A stretch of DNA of 64,000 bases from Spirochaetota bacterium (GTDB lineage: Bacteria; Spirochaetota; Brevinematia; DTOW01), in contig JANXAC010000004.1 of assembly GCA_025061835.1 (NCBI GenBank), forward strand, positions 49,136 to 113,135. The letters run 5' to 3'. The notes beneath the pieces were generated by a model, which worked only from the letters and a program-made list of their open reading frames with translations, ran no database searches and was not told the DNA's origin. Shown one piece after another: positions 8,803 through 17,331 of the stretch (its first letter is position 1; every line of letters begins with the position of its first letter). The position numbers and the translations under genes were made by a program.

Positions 8803-10086
8803 ATGGGCGATATTCTGATAAAGGGTGGGAAGGTTTTTTGTTATAAAAATGGTATTGATGGTGAGGAGTTGGATATTTTTATTTCAGACGGTAAGGTTGT
8901 TGAGGTGGGTAGAAACCTGAAATGTAAGTATGAGATAGATGCGAGAGGTATGTATGTATTTCCGGGTTTCATTGACTTACATGTTCACTTGAGAGAGCCG
9001 GGTGGTGAGAACAAGGAGACGATAGATACTGGCACGAGGGCTGCAGCGAAAGGTGGTATAACGACAGTTGTCGCTATGGCTAACACTACACCTAGAATAG
9101 ATAGTCCAGAGGTTTATTTTGATGTCATAAGTAGAATATCAAGGAAGGCTGTTGTGAATGTTATACAGTCAGGTAATGCTACTAAGGGTATGGAAGGAAG
9201 AGAAATAACAGAGATGGGATTAATGAAAAATTTAGGATGCTATATATTCACTGATGATGGAAAGCCAATATCTGATGCGAAGGTTATGCACAGGGTTCTT
9301 ACATACGCAAAAAACTTTGACGTTTTGGTCTTTGAACATCCGGAGGAGGTATCTTTATCTGAAAACGGAGTTATAAATCAAGGCAGAAAGTCTCTAGAAC
9401 TCGGGCTACAAGGAATACCAAATTGTAGTGAGAGTATAGCAGTCGCAAGAAATATACTACTTGTTCAAGAAACAAATTCTTATATTCATCTTCAACACAT
9501 ATCAACGAAGGAATCTGTTGAACTAATTAGATGGGCTAAGAAGGAAGGAATAAATATAACATCAGAGGCTACTCCACATCATCTTATACTTACGGATGAT
9601 AGTATAACATCACATCTTGACACTAACAAGAAGATGAATCCCCCGCTTAGAAGTGAGGAAGATAGAAGAGCGTTGGTAGAGGCTTTGAAAGATGGAACTA
9701 TAGATGTTATAGCAACGGATCACGCACCACACACGAAGTTTGAAAAATCTTTAACTATACAGGAAGCACCATTTGGAACGATAGGTCTTGAGACAGCGCT
9801 ACCTGTGTTATATACCTACCTTGTGAAAACCAATGAGATTAGCTTGCTTCAGCTTGTAAAGTTGTTTTCTTACAATCCTTCAAGAATTCTAAGACTTAAA
9901 GATAAAGGACATCTTTCGGTAGGTAGTGATGCGGATATTACTATATTTGACCCAAACAGTGAGAGTATTATAGCAGAAGATTTTTTTGTGTCAAAGAGTA
10001 AAAACTCCTGTTTCATAGGTTTGAGAGTGGAGGGTAAAGTAAGATACACAATCTGTTCTGGTAAGTTAGTTTGGAGTGATATTTGA
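8803..10086 (+). CDS. pyrC: Dihydroorotase
   Basis: This 427-residue amidohydrolase catalyses the reversible cyclisation of carbamoyl-aspartate to dihydroorotate in pyrimidine synthesis. Zinc-binding signature GFIDLHVHLREPGGE is at about residues 51-65, AMANTTPRID follows at about 90, the metal and substrate histidines lie in FEHPEE, HLQHIST and ATPHHL, and ATDHAPH carries the catalytic Asp. Length and motifs match type I dihydroorotases of the Bacillus PyrC kind rather than the short E. coli type. No other pyr gene is nearby. No strong ribosome binding site precedes the ATG. Confidence 0.93.
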   Translation: MGDILIKGGKVFCYKNGIDGEELDIFISDGKVVEVGRNLKCKYEIDARGMYVFPGFIDLHVHLREPGGENKETIDTGTRAAAKGGITTVVAMANTTPRIDSPEVYFDVISRISRKAVVNVIQSGNATKGMEGREITEMGLMKNLGCYIFTDDGKPISDAKVMHRVLTYAKNFDVLVFEHPEEVSLSENGVINQGRKSLELGLQGIPNCSESIAVARNILLVQETNSYIHLQHISTKESVELIRWAKKEGINITSEATPHHLILTDDSITSHLDTNKKMNPPLRSEEDRRALVEALKDGTIDVIATDHAPHTKFEKSLTIQEAPFGTIGLETALPVLYTYLVKTNEISLLQLVKLFSYNPSRILRLKDKGHLSVGSDADITIFDPNSESIIAEDFFVSKSKNSCFIGLRVEGKVRYTICSGKLVWSDI

Positions 10087-10160
10087 GAGCTTATTTTAGA
10101 TGTTCCAGAGTTACGTTTTTTAATTTGAAACCTATCTGGTGGTAGGTATTAAATAGTTTT

Positions 10161-11063
10161 ATGGGGTTTGTTCCTTCTTATCTAAACTTGAGTAAGTCCG
10201 AGATAGGAGAAAGGATAGATGAGTTATTTGAGTTTTTAAATACTTGTAGAGTTTGTCCTAGAAATTGTGGTGTTGATAGGGTTGGTGGTAAGAAGGGTTT
10301 TTGTAAAGTGGGTTATTATCCTATGGTCTCATCTTATTCGCCTCATTTTGGTGAGGAAGATGTGCTCGTTGGAGTAAGAGGGTCTGGGACTATATTCTTT
10401 ACGGGTTGCAATATAGCATGTGTGTATTGCCAAAATTACCAGATATCTCAACTTATGAGGGGTGTGGAGGTAGATTTTGAAACTCTCGCAAATATGATGA
10501 TTAAACTGCAAGAATTAGGTTGTCATAACATAAATTTTGTCACTCCTACGCATCAAGTTCCTCAAATAGTTAGGGCAGTTGGTATAGCGATTGAGAAGGG
10601 TTTGAGAGTTCCTCTGGTTTATAACTCAAGTGGATACGATTCTGTTGAGGTTTTAAAACTCTTGGAAGGTATATTTGACATCTACATGCCAGATCTGAAA
10701 TATTCCAACAATAACTTTGCTGTTAAATACTCGTATGCTTCTAACTACTTTGAGGTTGCTAAGTCTGTTGTAAAAGAGATGCACAGACAAGTTGGAGACT
10801 TAATAGTAGAAAATGGTATTGCTGTTAGAGGATTGATTATCAGACATTTAGTGTTACCTGAAGGGATAGCAGGTTCTTATGAAATTTTGAGGTTTATTGC
10901 TGAGGAAGTATCTTTGAATACTTTCATAAATATAATGGATCAGTATAGACCTCTTTTTAAAGCATACAAGTATGAGGAGTTGAAAAGAAGAATATATCTG
11001 GATGAATTCTACGATGTTTTAAATGTGGCTAGGGAGATGGGATTTAAGAGGATATATTTTTAG
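10161..11063 (+). CDS. Radical SAM protein of the PflX/COG1313 family
   Basis: The protein has 300 residues. An N-terminal cysteine cluster, CRVCPRNCGVDR with a later GFCKVG, precedes a radical SAM core. The core motif is CNIACVYCQNYQIS, the CxxxCxxC that binds the 4Fe-4S cluster and S-adenosylmethionine. Further features, GCHNINFVTPTHQVPQI and DIYMPDLKYSN, match the PflA-like family once called PflX. The substrate of this family is not established, and no glycyl radical enzyme is adjacent. It sits 75 bases after pyrC and may share its transcript, but no functional link is visible. Confidence 0.85.
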   Translation: MGFVPSYLNLSKSEIGERIDELFEFLNTCRVCPRNCGVDRVGGKKGFCKVGYYPMVSSYSPHFGEEDVLVGVRGSGTIFFTGCNIACVYCQNYQISQLMRGVEVDFETLANMMIKLQELGCHNINFVTPTHQVPQIVRAVGIAIEKGLRVPLVYNSSGYDSVEVLKLLEGIFDIYMPDLKYSNNNFAVKYSYASNYFEVAKSVVKEMHRQVGDLIVENGIAVRGLIIRHLVLPEGIAGSYEILRFIAEEVSLNTFINIMDQYRPLFKAYKYEELKRRIYLDEFYDVLNVAREMGFKRIYF

Positions 11064-11126
11064 TGAGATGTGTTTTTGATGGTTAGACTAATGTTTAGCA
11101 GGTTAAATTTATTATATTTATAACCT

Positions 11127-12179
11127 ATGTCTATTGTTTATGTAGGAATGAGTGGTGGGGTTGATAGTAGTGTTTCAGCGTTTCTTCTCAAGGAGTGGGG
11201 ATATGATGTGAGAGGTATAACACTAGTCCTGTCAGGAGTTGAAGGGGAAAGAAAGTGCTGTTCAATTGACGAGGTTAAATACGCCGAGTATGTGTGTAGA
11301 TATCTAGGGATACCGCACGAAGTCATAAGTGTGAAAGAATTATTCAAGACAAAGATAATAAATCCTTTCATCAGAGAGTACAGTTTAGGTAGGACACCTA
11401 ATGCTTGTGTAAATTGTAATTTATACTTCAAATTTGGATACATTCTTGAGTATGCATTATCAAAAGGAGCAGATTTCATTGCTACCGGTCATTACGCGAA
11501 GGTTGAGAGTATTGATGGTCAGTATGTTCTAAAAGAGGCGAGGGATAAAATCAAGGACCAGTCATACTTTCTAGCAAGGCTTACAAAGTTCCAGCTCTCT
11601 AAGGTAATCTTTCCTCTTTCTGACTTAACAAAGGAAGAGGTAAAACTTATAGCAAAAGAGGCCGGATTACCTCTTAAGCCTCACCAAAGGGAAAGTCAAG
11701 ACTTGTGTTTTGTTCCTGGTGATGATATAAATAGATTTCTGCTAGATCAGGGAATAGTTAAAAATCAAGGTTTGATCCTTGATGATACTGGTAATATTGT
11801 TGGTAGTCATGAAGGGATACAATTTTACACGATAGGACAGAGAAGGGGATTAAGGGTTCGTGTTGGTAAAAAAGTTTATGTAAAATACAAGTATCTTGAT
11901 AGTAATACTTTGGTTGTTTCCGAAAATGCGGATTTTACAGGTCTTATTGGTTCTAAGTTGAATTGGATATGGAATAAACCTGTTCAAGGTGGTTTGTTTA
12001 GTGTTAAGATTAGATACAGGAGTAGTGGTGAGTTAGCGAATGTTGAAATACTAGATGGAGAAAGAATTAAAGTTACGTTCAGGGAGAAGCAATTCGGTGT
12101 CACACCAGGACAACTTGCCGTTCTTTACTCTGGTGATACCGTTGTTGGAAGTGCTTTTATAGATGAATCTATAGACTAA
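11127..12179 (+). CDS. mnmA: tRNA-specific 2-thiouridylase MnmA
   Basis: The enzyme puts sulfur on C2 of the wobble uridine in tRNA-Lys, Glu and Gln. The 350-residue protein has the PP-loop GMSGGVDSS (residues 7-15), catalytic Cys94 in TPNACVNCN and the second active-site Cys194 in ESQDLCFVPGDD, plus YTIGQRRGL and the C-terminal beta-barrel. No Shine-Dalgarno site precedes the ATG. Instead TATATT lies eight bases upstream (11113-11118), so the message may be leaderless. A tRNA-Gln(TTG) gene, a likely substrate, lies elsewhere in the window. The gene converges on flaB. Confidence 0.93.
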   Translation: MSIVYVGMSGGVDSSVSAFLLKEWGYDVRGITLVLSGVEGERKCCSIDEVKYAEYVCRYLGIPHEVISVKELFKTKIINPFIREYSLGRTPNACVNCNLYFKFGYILEYALSKGADFIATGHYAKVESIDGQYVLKEARDKIKDQSYFLARLTKFQLSKVIFPLSDLTKEEVKLIAKEAGLPLKPHQRESQDLCFVPGDDINRFLLDQGIVKNQGLILDDTGNIVGSHEGIQFYTIGQRRGLRVRVGKKVYVKYKYLDSNTLVVSENADFTGLIGSKLNWIWNKPVQGGLFSVKIRYRSSGELANVEILDGERIKVTFREKQFGVTPGQLAVLYSGDTVVGSAFIDESID

Positions 12180-12200
12180 AATTTACTGGTAGTATCATTT

Positions 12201-12228
12201 GAAAAGAGGGGGTTATTACCCCCATATA
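12201..12228 (-). terminator. Rho-independent terminator of flaB
   Basis: Directly beyond the flaB stop, the minus strand reads GGGGG-TAATAA-CCCCC (12208-12223) followed by TCTTTTC. A stem of five G-C pairs with a six-base loop and a pyrimidine run forms a short intrinsic terminator. On the plus strand the same stem follows mnmA by about 30 bases but lacks a U-run, so it best serves flaB. Confidence 0.65.
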
Positions 12229-13104
12229 TTAACCTCTAAGTAATCCTAGTATAGCTTGTGGTCTAGCATTAGCTTGTGCTAGTAGTGATAGACTTGCGTT
12301 AAGTAGTATCTGGTTCTTGGTAAATTCACTTACTTCGTAAGCCATGTCTGTATCTCTAATTCTTGATTCTGCTGCCTGCATGTTTTCGTATCCTGTTAGC
12401 AATGATTTTGCTGCGTACATAAGCCTATTCTGATAAGCACCTAGGTCTGCTCTTTGTTTGTTCACTCTTGAAAGTGCTCTGTCAATTAAACCTATTGCTG
12501 CGTTTGCTTTATCAGGTGTTGATAGTGCTATGAAAGAAGCGGTTAGAGGGTTACCAACAGGGTTCTTTAGTCCAAGTCCTTGTGAATTCATCGTTCCGAT
12601 ATAGAGTTGAATTCTTTGATCCATGTTGGCTCCAATATGCAACCACATACTTGCAGTTACATTGTTCTCACCAGTGAACTTAGCGAACCTACCTGTTAGT
12701 AAGTTCATCCCGTTGAATTGGGCATGAGAAGCAATTCTGTCTATCTCTGCTATAAGAGCTGATACCTCAACCTGAATATAGAGTCTGTCTTCATCGGTGT
12801 AAATACCGTTTGATGCTTGAACTGCAAGTTCTCTTAGCCTTTGAAGCACATTGGTTGTTTGCTCAAGATATCCCTCGGCGACTTGGATGAATGAGATACC
12901 ATCTTCAGCGTTCATTTCGGCTCTTCTAAGCCCTCTAATTTGAGCTCTCATCTTCTCAGACACTGCAAGACCGGCAGCATCATCACCTGCTTTGTTGATT
13001 TTCATTCCAGATGACAACTTCTCAATGTTGCCATCTACATCCCAACCTTTGATCTTAACCATTCGGTTGGCAAAAATTGAACTGATGTTATGGTTGATTA
13101 TCAT
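12229..13104 (-). CDS. flaB: Flagellin FlaB (core filament protein)
   Basis: The 291-residue flagellin has the conserved N-terminal D0/D1 helices ([14 protein letters not shown], then [20 protein letters not shown] and [14 protein letters not shown]) and C-terminal D1/D0 helices ([41 protein letters not shown]). The short variable middle and the [12 protein letters not shown] start are typical of spirochaete FlaB, which builds the core of periplasmic flagella. Of two in-frame ATGs I chose the one at 13104: AAGGAGG (13117-13111) abuts the upstream ATG but lies six bases from this one. The 5' leader carries two hairpins with GGA loops (see 13107-13147), and a terminator follows. It is divergent from grpE; no other flagellar gene is adjacent. 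Confidence 0.95.
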   Translation of the reverse strand: MIINHNISSIFANRMVKIKGWDVDGNIEKLSSGMKINKAGDDAAGLAVSEKMRAQIRGLRRAEMNAEDGISFIQVAEGYLEQTTNVLQRLRELAVQASNGIYTDEDRLYIQVEVSALIAEIDRIASHAQFNGMNLLTGRFAKFTGENNVTASMWLHIGANMDQRIQLYIGTMNSQGLGLKNPVGNPLTASFIALSTPDKANAAIGLIDRALSRVNKQRADLGAYQNRLMYAAKSLLTGYENMQAAESRIRDTDMAYEVSEFTKNQILLNASLSLLAQANARPQAILGLLRG

Positions 13105-13106
13105 AC

Positions 13107-13147
13107 ACATCCTCCTTGATGTATTTTCACTAGGCGTCCTTGCCTAG
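13107..13147 (-). promoter_or_regulatory. Two GGA-loop hairpins in the flaB leader, putative CsrA sites
   Basis: In mRNA sense the leader reads CTAGGC-AAGGAC-GCCTAG (13147-13130), seven bases of spacer, then ACATC-AAGGAG-GATGT (13122-13107), two bases, and the flaB ATG. Both are perfect stems (6 and 5 bp) with hexaloops holding AAGGA, and the second loop is the Shine-Dalgarno sequence itself. This is the arrangement bound by CsrA/RsmA dimers, known on the hag flagellin leader of Bacillus. Structure and loop sequence are seen directly; CsrA binding is inferred. No csrA or fliW lies in this window. Confidence 0.65.
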
Positions 13148-13198
13148 CATTTCATTTATATTCTCGTTATCTGACCAAAAACCTTTAGTTTTTCATAA

Positions 13199-13236
13199 GT
13201 GTATATTTTATACACAATAGGTATTTTTTATATACC
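13199..13236 (-). promoter_or_regulatory. Paired inverted repeats upstream of flaB
   Basis: Two adjacent inverted repeats lie about 95-130 bases upstream of the flaB start: GTGTATA-N3-TATACAC (13199-13215) and GGTAT-N7-ATACC (13220-13236). They sit in the flaB/grpE divergent spacer and could be operator sites or AT-rich promoter structure. I found no convincing sigma-28 promoter (TAAA-N15-GCCGATAA) beside them. Confidence 0.35.
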
Positions 13237-13438
13237 AAATTTTCACTCACTAGATATAATTTAAGGTTCATAAATTTTTTGACAAGGTTTATATCGTAGA
13301 AAATTAGAAAGTCTATTTGTATCTGTAGTTAATAATCCTGGTAGCAAGTTATATTAAAAACAGTATTTATCAATCAAGATTGTCTTTAGCAAATTTGGCA
13401 CATAGTTTGTATATTTATAGGTGTAGGTGGAGGATTGA

Positions 13439-14215
13439 ATGCAAGAGAGGGAAAGGTTTGAGGAACATCATAATACTGAGGATGCTAGACCTGAAAAATA
13501 TGTTGAACACGATATAAACAAGGAAACTACAGAGATGAGTTTAGAACAACAGGACCAAAGCGCTATCTCTGATGAGAGTCAAGGAATGTCTTCTTCTGGT
13601 GCTGCTGGGAAAGACAGTGCTAGACCGGAAGTTTCTGAGAAGGTTAAGAAAATAAAAGATTTCATAATCTCTCTTAAGAGGGAGATTGATGAGAAGGATA
13701 AGAAGATAAAGGAGTATGAAGAACTGATAAAGAGGATTGCTGCAGATTTTGATAACTACAAGAAGAAGGTAAATAAGGAAAAGGTGGAGTATGTGAGATT
13801 TGCTACTAAAGATTTGGTTCTTGATTTACTGCCAGTTATTGACAACTTTGATAGAGCTGTTGAGATGATAAACAGTGCGAATATTGATGGAACTGCTAAG
13901 GATCTGTTTGTAGGAATACAGCTTATTCACAAGGAACTTTTGAATGTTTTAATGAAATATGGTGTTGTGAAGGTTGATGTTGAAGGAAAGATCCTTGATC
14001 CAAACATAAGTGAGGTTATAGAGGTTGAAGAAGTTGAAGTTCAGAATGAGGAGGATAAGGATATTGTTTTGAAGGAGTATCAGAAGGCTTATAAGATGTA
14101 TGATCAGGTGATAAGGTCTGCTAAGGTTAAGGTTCAGAAGAGAAGGAAAAAGTTAGAAAATAAGTCTCAAGATGAAAAGGAGACTGGGAGTGGGGGTGTA
14201 TCTTCCTCCTCGTAG
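13439..14215 (+). CDS. grpE: GrpE nucleotide exchange factor
   Basis: GGAGG five bases upstream fixes the start. The 258-residue protein has a long acidic and polar N-terminal tail (about 75 residues), a charged coiled coil ([20 protein letters not shown]), and the GrpE head with [31 protein letters not shown] and the terminal [15 protein letters not shown] beta-domain region. GrpE releases ADP from DnaK. It exceeds the usual 190-210 residues because of both tails, the last one Ser-rich. dnaK follows 41 bases later across a hairpin. No hrcA or CIRCE element is visible, so heat regulation here is by other means. Confidence 0.92.
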   Translation: MQERERFEEHHNTEDARPEKYVEHDINKETTEMSLEQQDQSAISDESQGMSSSGAAGKDSARPEVSEKVKKIKDFIISLKREIDEKDKKIKEYEELIKRIAADFDNYKKKVNKEKVEYVRFATKDLVLDLLPVIDNFDRAVEMINSANIDGTAKDLFVGIQLIHKELLNVLMKYGVVKVDVEGKILDPNISEVIEVEEVEVQNEEDKDIVLKEYQKAYKMYDQVIRSAKVKVQKRRKKLENKSQDEKETGSGGVSSSS

Positions 14216-14246
14216 TACATACGGGGAGGCGTCTTTTTATTTTTTG
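14205..14246 (+). terminator. Intercistronic terminator or processing hairpin between grpE and dnaK
   Basis: CCTCCTCGTA (14205-14214) pairs with TACGGGGAGG (14220-14229) over ten positions with one wobble pair, loop GTACA, followed by CGTCTTTTTATTTTTT. It has the form of an intrinsic terminator and overlaps the grpE stop codon. The dnaK start lies only eleven bases beyond the U-run. It could attenuate read-through or set the grpE:dnaK ratio by mRNA processing. Confidence 0.6.
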
Positions 14247-14256
14247 GGAGGTATGT

Positions 14257-16188
14257 ATGGCTCAAAAGATTATAGGTATTGACCTTGGAACAACAAACTC
14301 TGTTGTTGCGGTGATGGAAGGTGGAAAACCTGTTGTTATACAGAATCAAGAAGGTAGCAGGACTACTCCTTCTATTGTTGGATTTACTCAAAAGAATGAG
14401 GTTCTGGTTGGTGCTCCTGCCAAAAATCAGATGATAGTGAATCCTGAGAATACTATCTATTCAATAAAGAGGTTTATGGGTAGAAGATTTGAGGAGACTG
14501 AGGAGGAGAGGAGAAGAGTTCCTTACAAAGTTGTTCCGCATGGTGATAGTGTTAGAGTTAGAACTATCGCAGGTGATTTCTCCCCTGAGGAAATATCTGC
14601 TAGGATACTGATGAAACTCAAGTCTGCTGCAGAGGATTATCTAGGTGAAAAAGTAGAAAGAGCAGTTATAACCGTTCCTGCATACTTCAACGATGCTCAA
14701 AGACAGGCTACCAAAAACGCAGGTATAATAGCGGGTCTCAAAGTTGAAAGGATACTTAATGAGCCTACTGCAGCGGCACTGGCCTACGGTCTTGACAAGG
14801 AAGTTTCTAAACGAGGAAAGGAGATGAAGATAGCAGTCTATGATCTAGGTGGAGGAACTTTTGATATATCTATACTTGAGATAGGAGAAGGAGTATTTGA
14901 GGTGAGATCAACTAATGGAGATACACATCTAGGTGGAGACGATTTTGACAGAAGAATAATGGATTGGTTGATTGATGAGTTTAGAAAAGAGACAGGTGTT
15001 GATTTATCTCAGGATAGAATAGCACTTCAAAGAATAAAGGAAGCAGCAGAAAAAGCAAAGATAGAACTCTCATCAAAGATGGAGACGGAGATTAACCTTC
15101 CTTTCATAGCGGTTGTAAATGGTGCTCCGAAAAACTTGATTAAAACACTGACTAGGGCTAAATTTGAGGCTTTGATAAGGGATCTTGCAGAGAGGACACT
15201 AAAACCTTGTGAGGATGCGTTGAGAGATGCTGGTCTTTCTGTGAATGATATTGATGAAGTTATATTAGTTGGTGGTTCAACGAGAGTTCCACTTATACAG
15301 AGTCTTGTAAAGGACTTTTTCAAGAAGGATCCTAACAAGTCAGTTAATCCCGATGAGGTTGTCGCCGTTGGAGCTGCGATACAAGCAGGAATACTACAGG
15401 GTGAGGTCAAGGACATTCTATTACTAGATGTTACACCTTTGTCTCTAGGTGTTGAGACACTTGGTGGGGTTATGACAGTTATCATACCAAGGAATACTAC
15501 CATACCAGTGAGAAAATCTCAAGTATTCACGACTGCGGAGGACAATCAAACCGCAGTTACAATCCATGTGCTACAGGGTGAGAGACCACTTGCATCGCAG
15601 AACAGGAGTCTAGGTAGGTTTGAACTCTATGGTATTCCACCTGCACCAAGAGGTATTCCACAGATAGAGGTTACATTTGACATTGACGCAAACGGTATCC
15701 TAACAGTCTATGCAAAAGACCTGGGAACTGGAAAAGAACAGAGTATCAGAATTACTAATTCTACTAACCTAACCGAAGAGGAAATAAAACGAATGGTGGA
15801 TGAAGCACAGAAGCATGCTGAGGAGGATAGAAAGAGGAAAGAACTCATAGAACTTAGAAATCAAGCTGATGGTATAGCGTATTCTTCGGAAAAACTACTG
15901 AAGGAACAGGGTGATAAGATGAGTCAGCAAGATAGACTTGACCTTGAGAGAGCAATAAGCAAACTAAGAGAAAGTATGAATTCAGATGATGCCAATACCA
16001 TAAAGAGAGCTATGGAAGAAGTCACAAATGTAACATACAGGATAAGTCAAGAACTATACAGGCATGCGGGTCCTACATCGTCAGGAGGATCATCTTCATA
16101 CACTTCATCTTCAACAGGTTCTTCACAACAAAATGATGAGAAGGTTGTTGATACTGACTATAAGGTAGTTGATGAAGAGAAAAAATGA
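14257..16188 (+). CDS. dnaK: Chaperone protein DnaK (Hsp70)
   Basis: The protein has 643 residues, the usual length. ATPase-domain motifs are [14 protein letters not shown] at the N-terminus, [47 protein letters not shown] and [14 protein letters not shown]. The substrate-binding domain starts near [16 protein letters not shown], followed by the helical lid and a Ser/Gly-rich tail ending in [14 protein letters not shown]. It folds and refolds proteins in the cytoplasm with GrpE and DnaJ. GGGAGG five bases upstream supports the start. dnaJ does not follow; a convergent aldo/keto reductase gene does, separated by a terminator. Confidence 0.97.
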   Translation: MAQKIIGIDLGTTNSVVAVMEGGKPVVIQNQEGSRTTPSIVGFTQKNEVLVGAPAKNQMIVNPENTIYSIKRFMGRRFEETEEERRRVPYKVVPHGDSVRVRTIAGDFSPEEISARILMKLKSAAEDYLGEKVERAVITVPAYFNDAQRQATKNAGIIAGLKVERILNEPTAAALAYGLDKEVSKRGKEMKIAVYDLGGGTFDISILEIGEGVFEVRSTNGDTHLGGDDFDRRIMDWLIDEFRKETGVDLSQDRIALQRIKEAAEKAKIELSSKMETEINLPFIAVVNGAPKNLIKTLTRAKFEALIRDLAERTLKPCEDALRDAGLSVNDIDEVILVGGSTRVPLIQSLVKDFFKKDPNKSVNPDEVVAVGAAIQAGILQGEVKDILLLDVTPLSLGVETLGGVMTVIIPRNTTIPVRKSQVFTTAEDNQTAVTIHVLQGERPLASQNRSLGRFELYGIPPAPRGIPQIEVTFDIDANGILTVYAKDLGTGKEQSIRITNSTNLTEEEIKRMVDEAQKHAEEDRKRKELIELRNQADGIAYSSEKLLKEQGDKMSQQDRLDLERAISKLRESMNSDDANTIKRAMEEVTNVTYRISQELYRHAGPTSSGGSSSYTSSSTGSSQQNDEKVVDTDYKVVDEEKK

Positions 16189-16205
16189 TATGTTAGTCAT
16201 CTTTT

Positions 16206-16235
16206 CAGGATCCTGACTAGTTTCAGGGTCCTGTT
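16206..16235 (+). terminator. Terminator after dnaK
   Basis: CAGGATCCTGA (16206-16216) pairs with TCAGGGTCCTG (16223-16233) over eleven positions with one U-G pair, loop CTAGTT, followed by TTAATGT. The stem lies between the convergent ends of dnaK and the aldo/keto reductase and could stop both; the plus-strand U-run is short. Confidence 0.6.
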
Positions 16236-16241
16236 AATGTA

Positions 16242-17177
16242 TCAGTAGAATAACTCAGGGTCATTGAGTATATCGTCTATTTTGTTAATAATGTTATCGT
16301 CTAATTTAATAATCTTAATGTTTTCATGTAGATGATCAACTTTAGTAGTTCCTACAAGAGCAGACGAGATAGATTTATGTCTTAAAACCCAACTTAACGC
16401 TAGTGTAGATGGCTTGATATTGATCTCTCTGGATAACTCAATAATTTTTTTAGACATCTTAACATTTTTTACATATCTCTCTTTTCTACCAAAACTAGGA
16501 TTAAGCAATCTGTTATCATCTTGAGAAAAGTTAGTTTTTTCATCGTAAATACCTAATGCTAATCCTTGACATAATGGACTGTAGGCGATTATAGAGATCT
16601 CTTTGCTTTCACAGTATCCTATCAATTCTCTTTCTATGCCTCTTTGAAAATAGTTATAGACAATTTGGTTTGAGATTATAGGACAGTAGTTGAGTGCTTC
16701 TTCAATCATATTGGGGCCGAAGTTTGATACTCCTACATAGGAGATAACACCATCATCAAGAAGGTCTCTTAATGTTGAGAAAGTCTCCTTCAGTGGAGTG
16801 TTTGGGTCGGGCCAGTGGACTTGGTATAGGTCTATTCTATCAGTACCTAGTCTTTTTAAACTCATATCAATCTCATACATTATTGAATCTCTTTTAAGGT
16901 TATTAGATATATTACCATTATCATCCCATCTCAAACCAACCTTGGTAGCAATTATTACCTTATCTCTGAAAGGTTTGAGTATATTCCCTAAGATTTCTTC
17001 TGACTTGCCAAAACCGTAAACAGGGGCAGTATCAAAAAGGTTTATGCCCAATCGTATTGCTTCAATAATTGTATGTTCAAGTTGAGATAAGTCGTATCCC
17101 TTCCATCCTATTTCCCATCCACCGTATCCTATAACAGAGACTTTAATATCTGATTTGCCTAATTGCCTATACTCCAT
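16242..17177 (-). CDS. Aldo/keto reductase
   Basis: The 311-residue (alpha/beta)8-barrel NADPH oxidoreductase has the catalytic tetrad in recognisable places: Asp and Tyr in NLFDTAPVYGFGKSEEILG, Lys in IATKVGLRWD, and His in YQVHWPDPNTPL. The C-terminal GTTKVDHLHENIK is the NADP-binding end. It groups with general AKR family proteins of the YajO/Tas kind. The substrate cannot be inferred. A perfect TATAAT (17197-17192, minus strand) lies 15-20 bases upstream of the ATG and is a likely -10 box. It is divergent from argG. Confidence 0.9.
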   Translation of the reverse strand: MEYRQLGKSDIKVSVIGYGGWEIGWKGYDLSQLEHTIIEAIRLGINLFDTAPVYGFGKSEEILGNILKPFRDKVIIATKVGLRWDDNGNISNNLKRDSIMYEIDMSLKRLGTDRIDLYQVHWPDPNTPLKETFSTLRDLLDDGVISYVGVSNFGPNMIEEALNYCPIISNQIVYNYFQRGIERELIGYCESKEISIIAYSPLCQGLALGIYDEKTNFSQDDNRLLNPSFGRKERYVKNVKMSKKIIELSREINIKPSTLALSWVLRHKSISSALVGTTKVDHLHENIKIIKLDDNIINKIDDILNDPELFY

Positions 17178-17331
17178 AACTTTACTTTGTAATTATAATG
17201 ATAACTTACTTTTATATTTGAACTTGTATATTATTTTAGGATAAAGTCTAAAATTCAAAATTAGGTATCTTAGGAGCAGGGAAGTTGAAAAAATGGCATA
17301 ACATTATTTAGTTTTAGGCAGGACTTGTGGT

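Noticed and set aside
13279..13310. TTGACA upstream of grpE as a promoter
   Set aside because: The -35 is perfect, but no acceptable -10 lies 16-18 bases away.
13105..13438. Sigma-28 flagellar promoter for flaB
   Set aside because: TAAA and GATAA elements occur but never with the required 15-base spacing.
15027..15503. 158-codon open frame on the minus strand inside dnaK
   Set aside because: It is antisense to strongly conserved DnaK sequence, lacks a ribosome binding site, and its composition (rich in Ser, Thr, Pro) is the usual shadow of a conserved gene.
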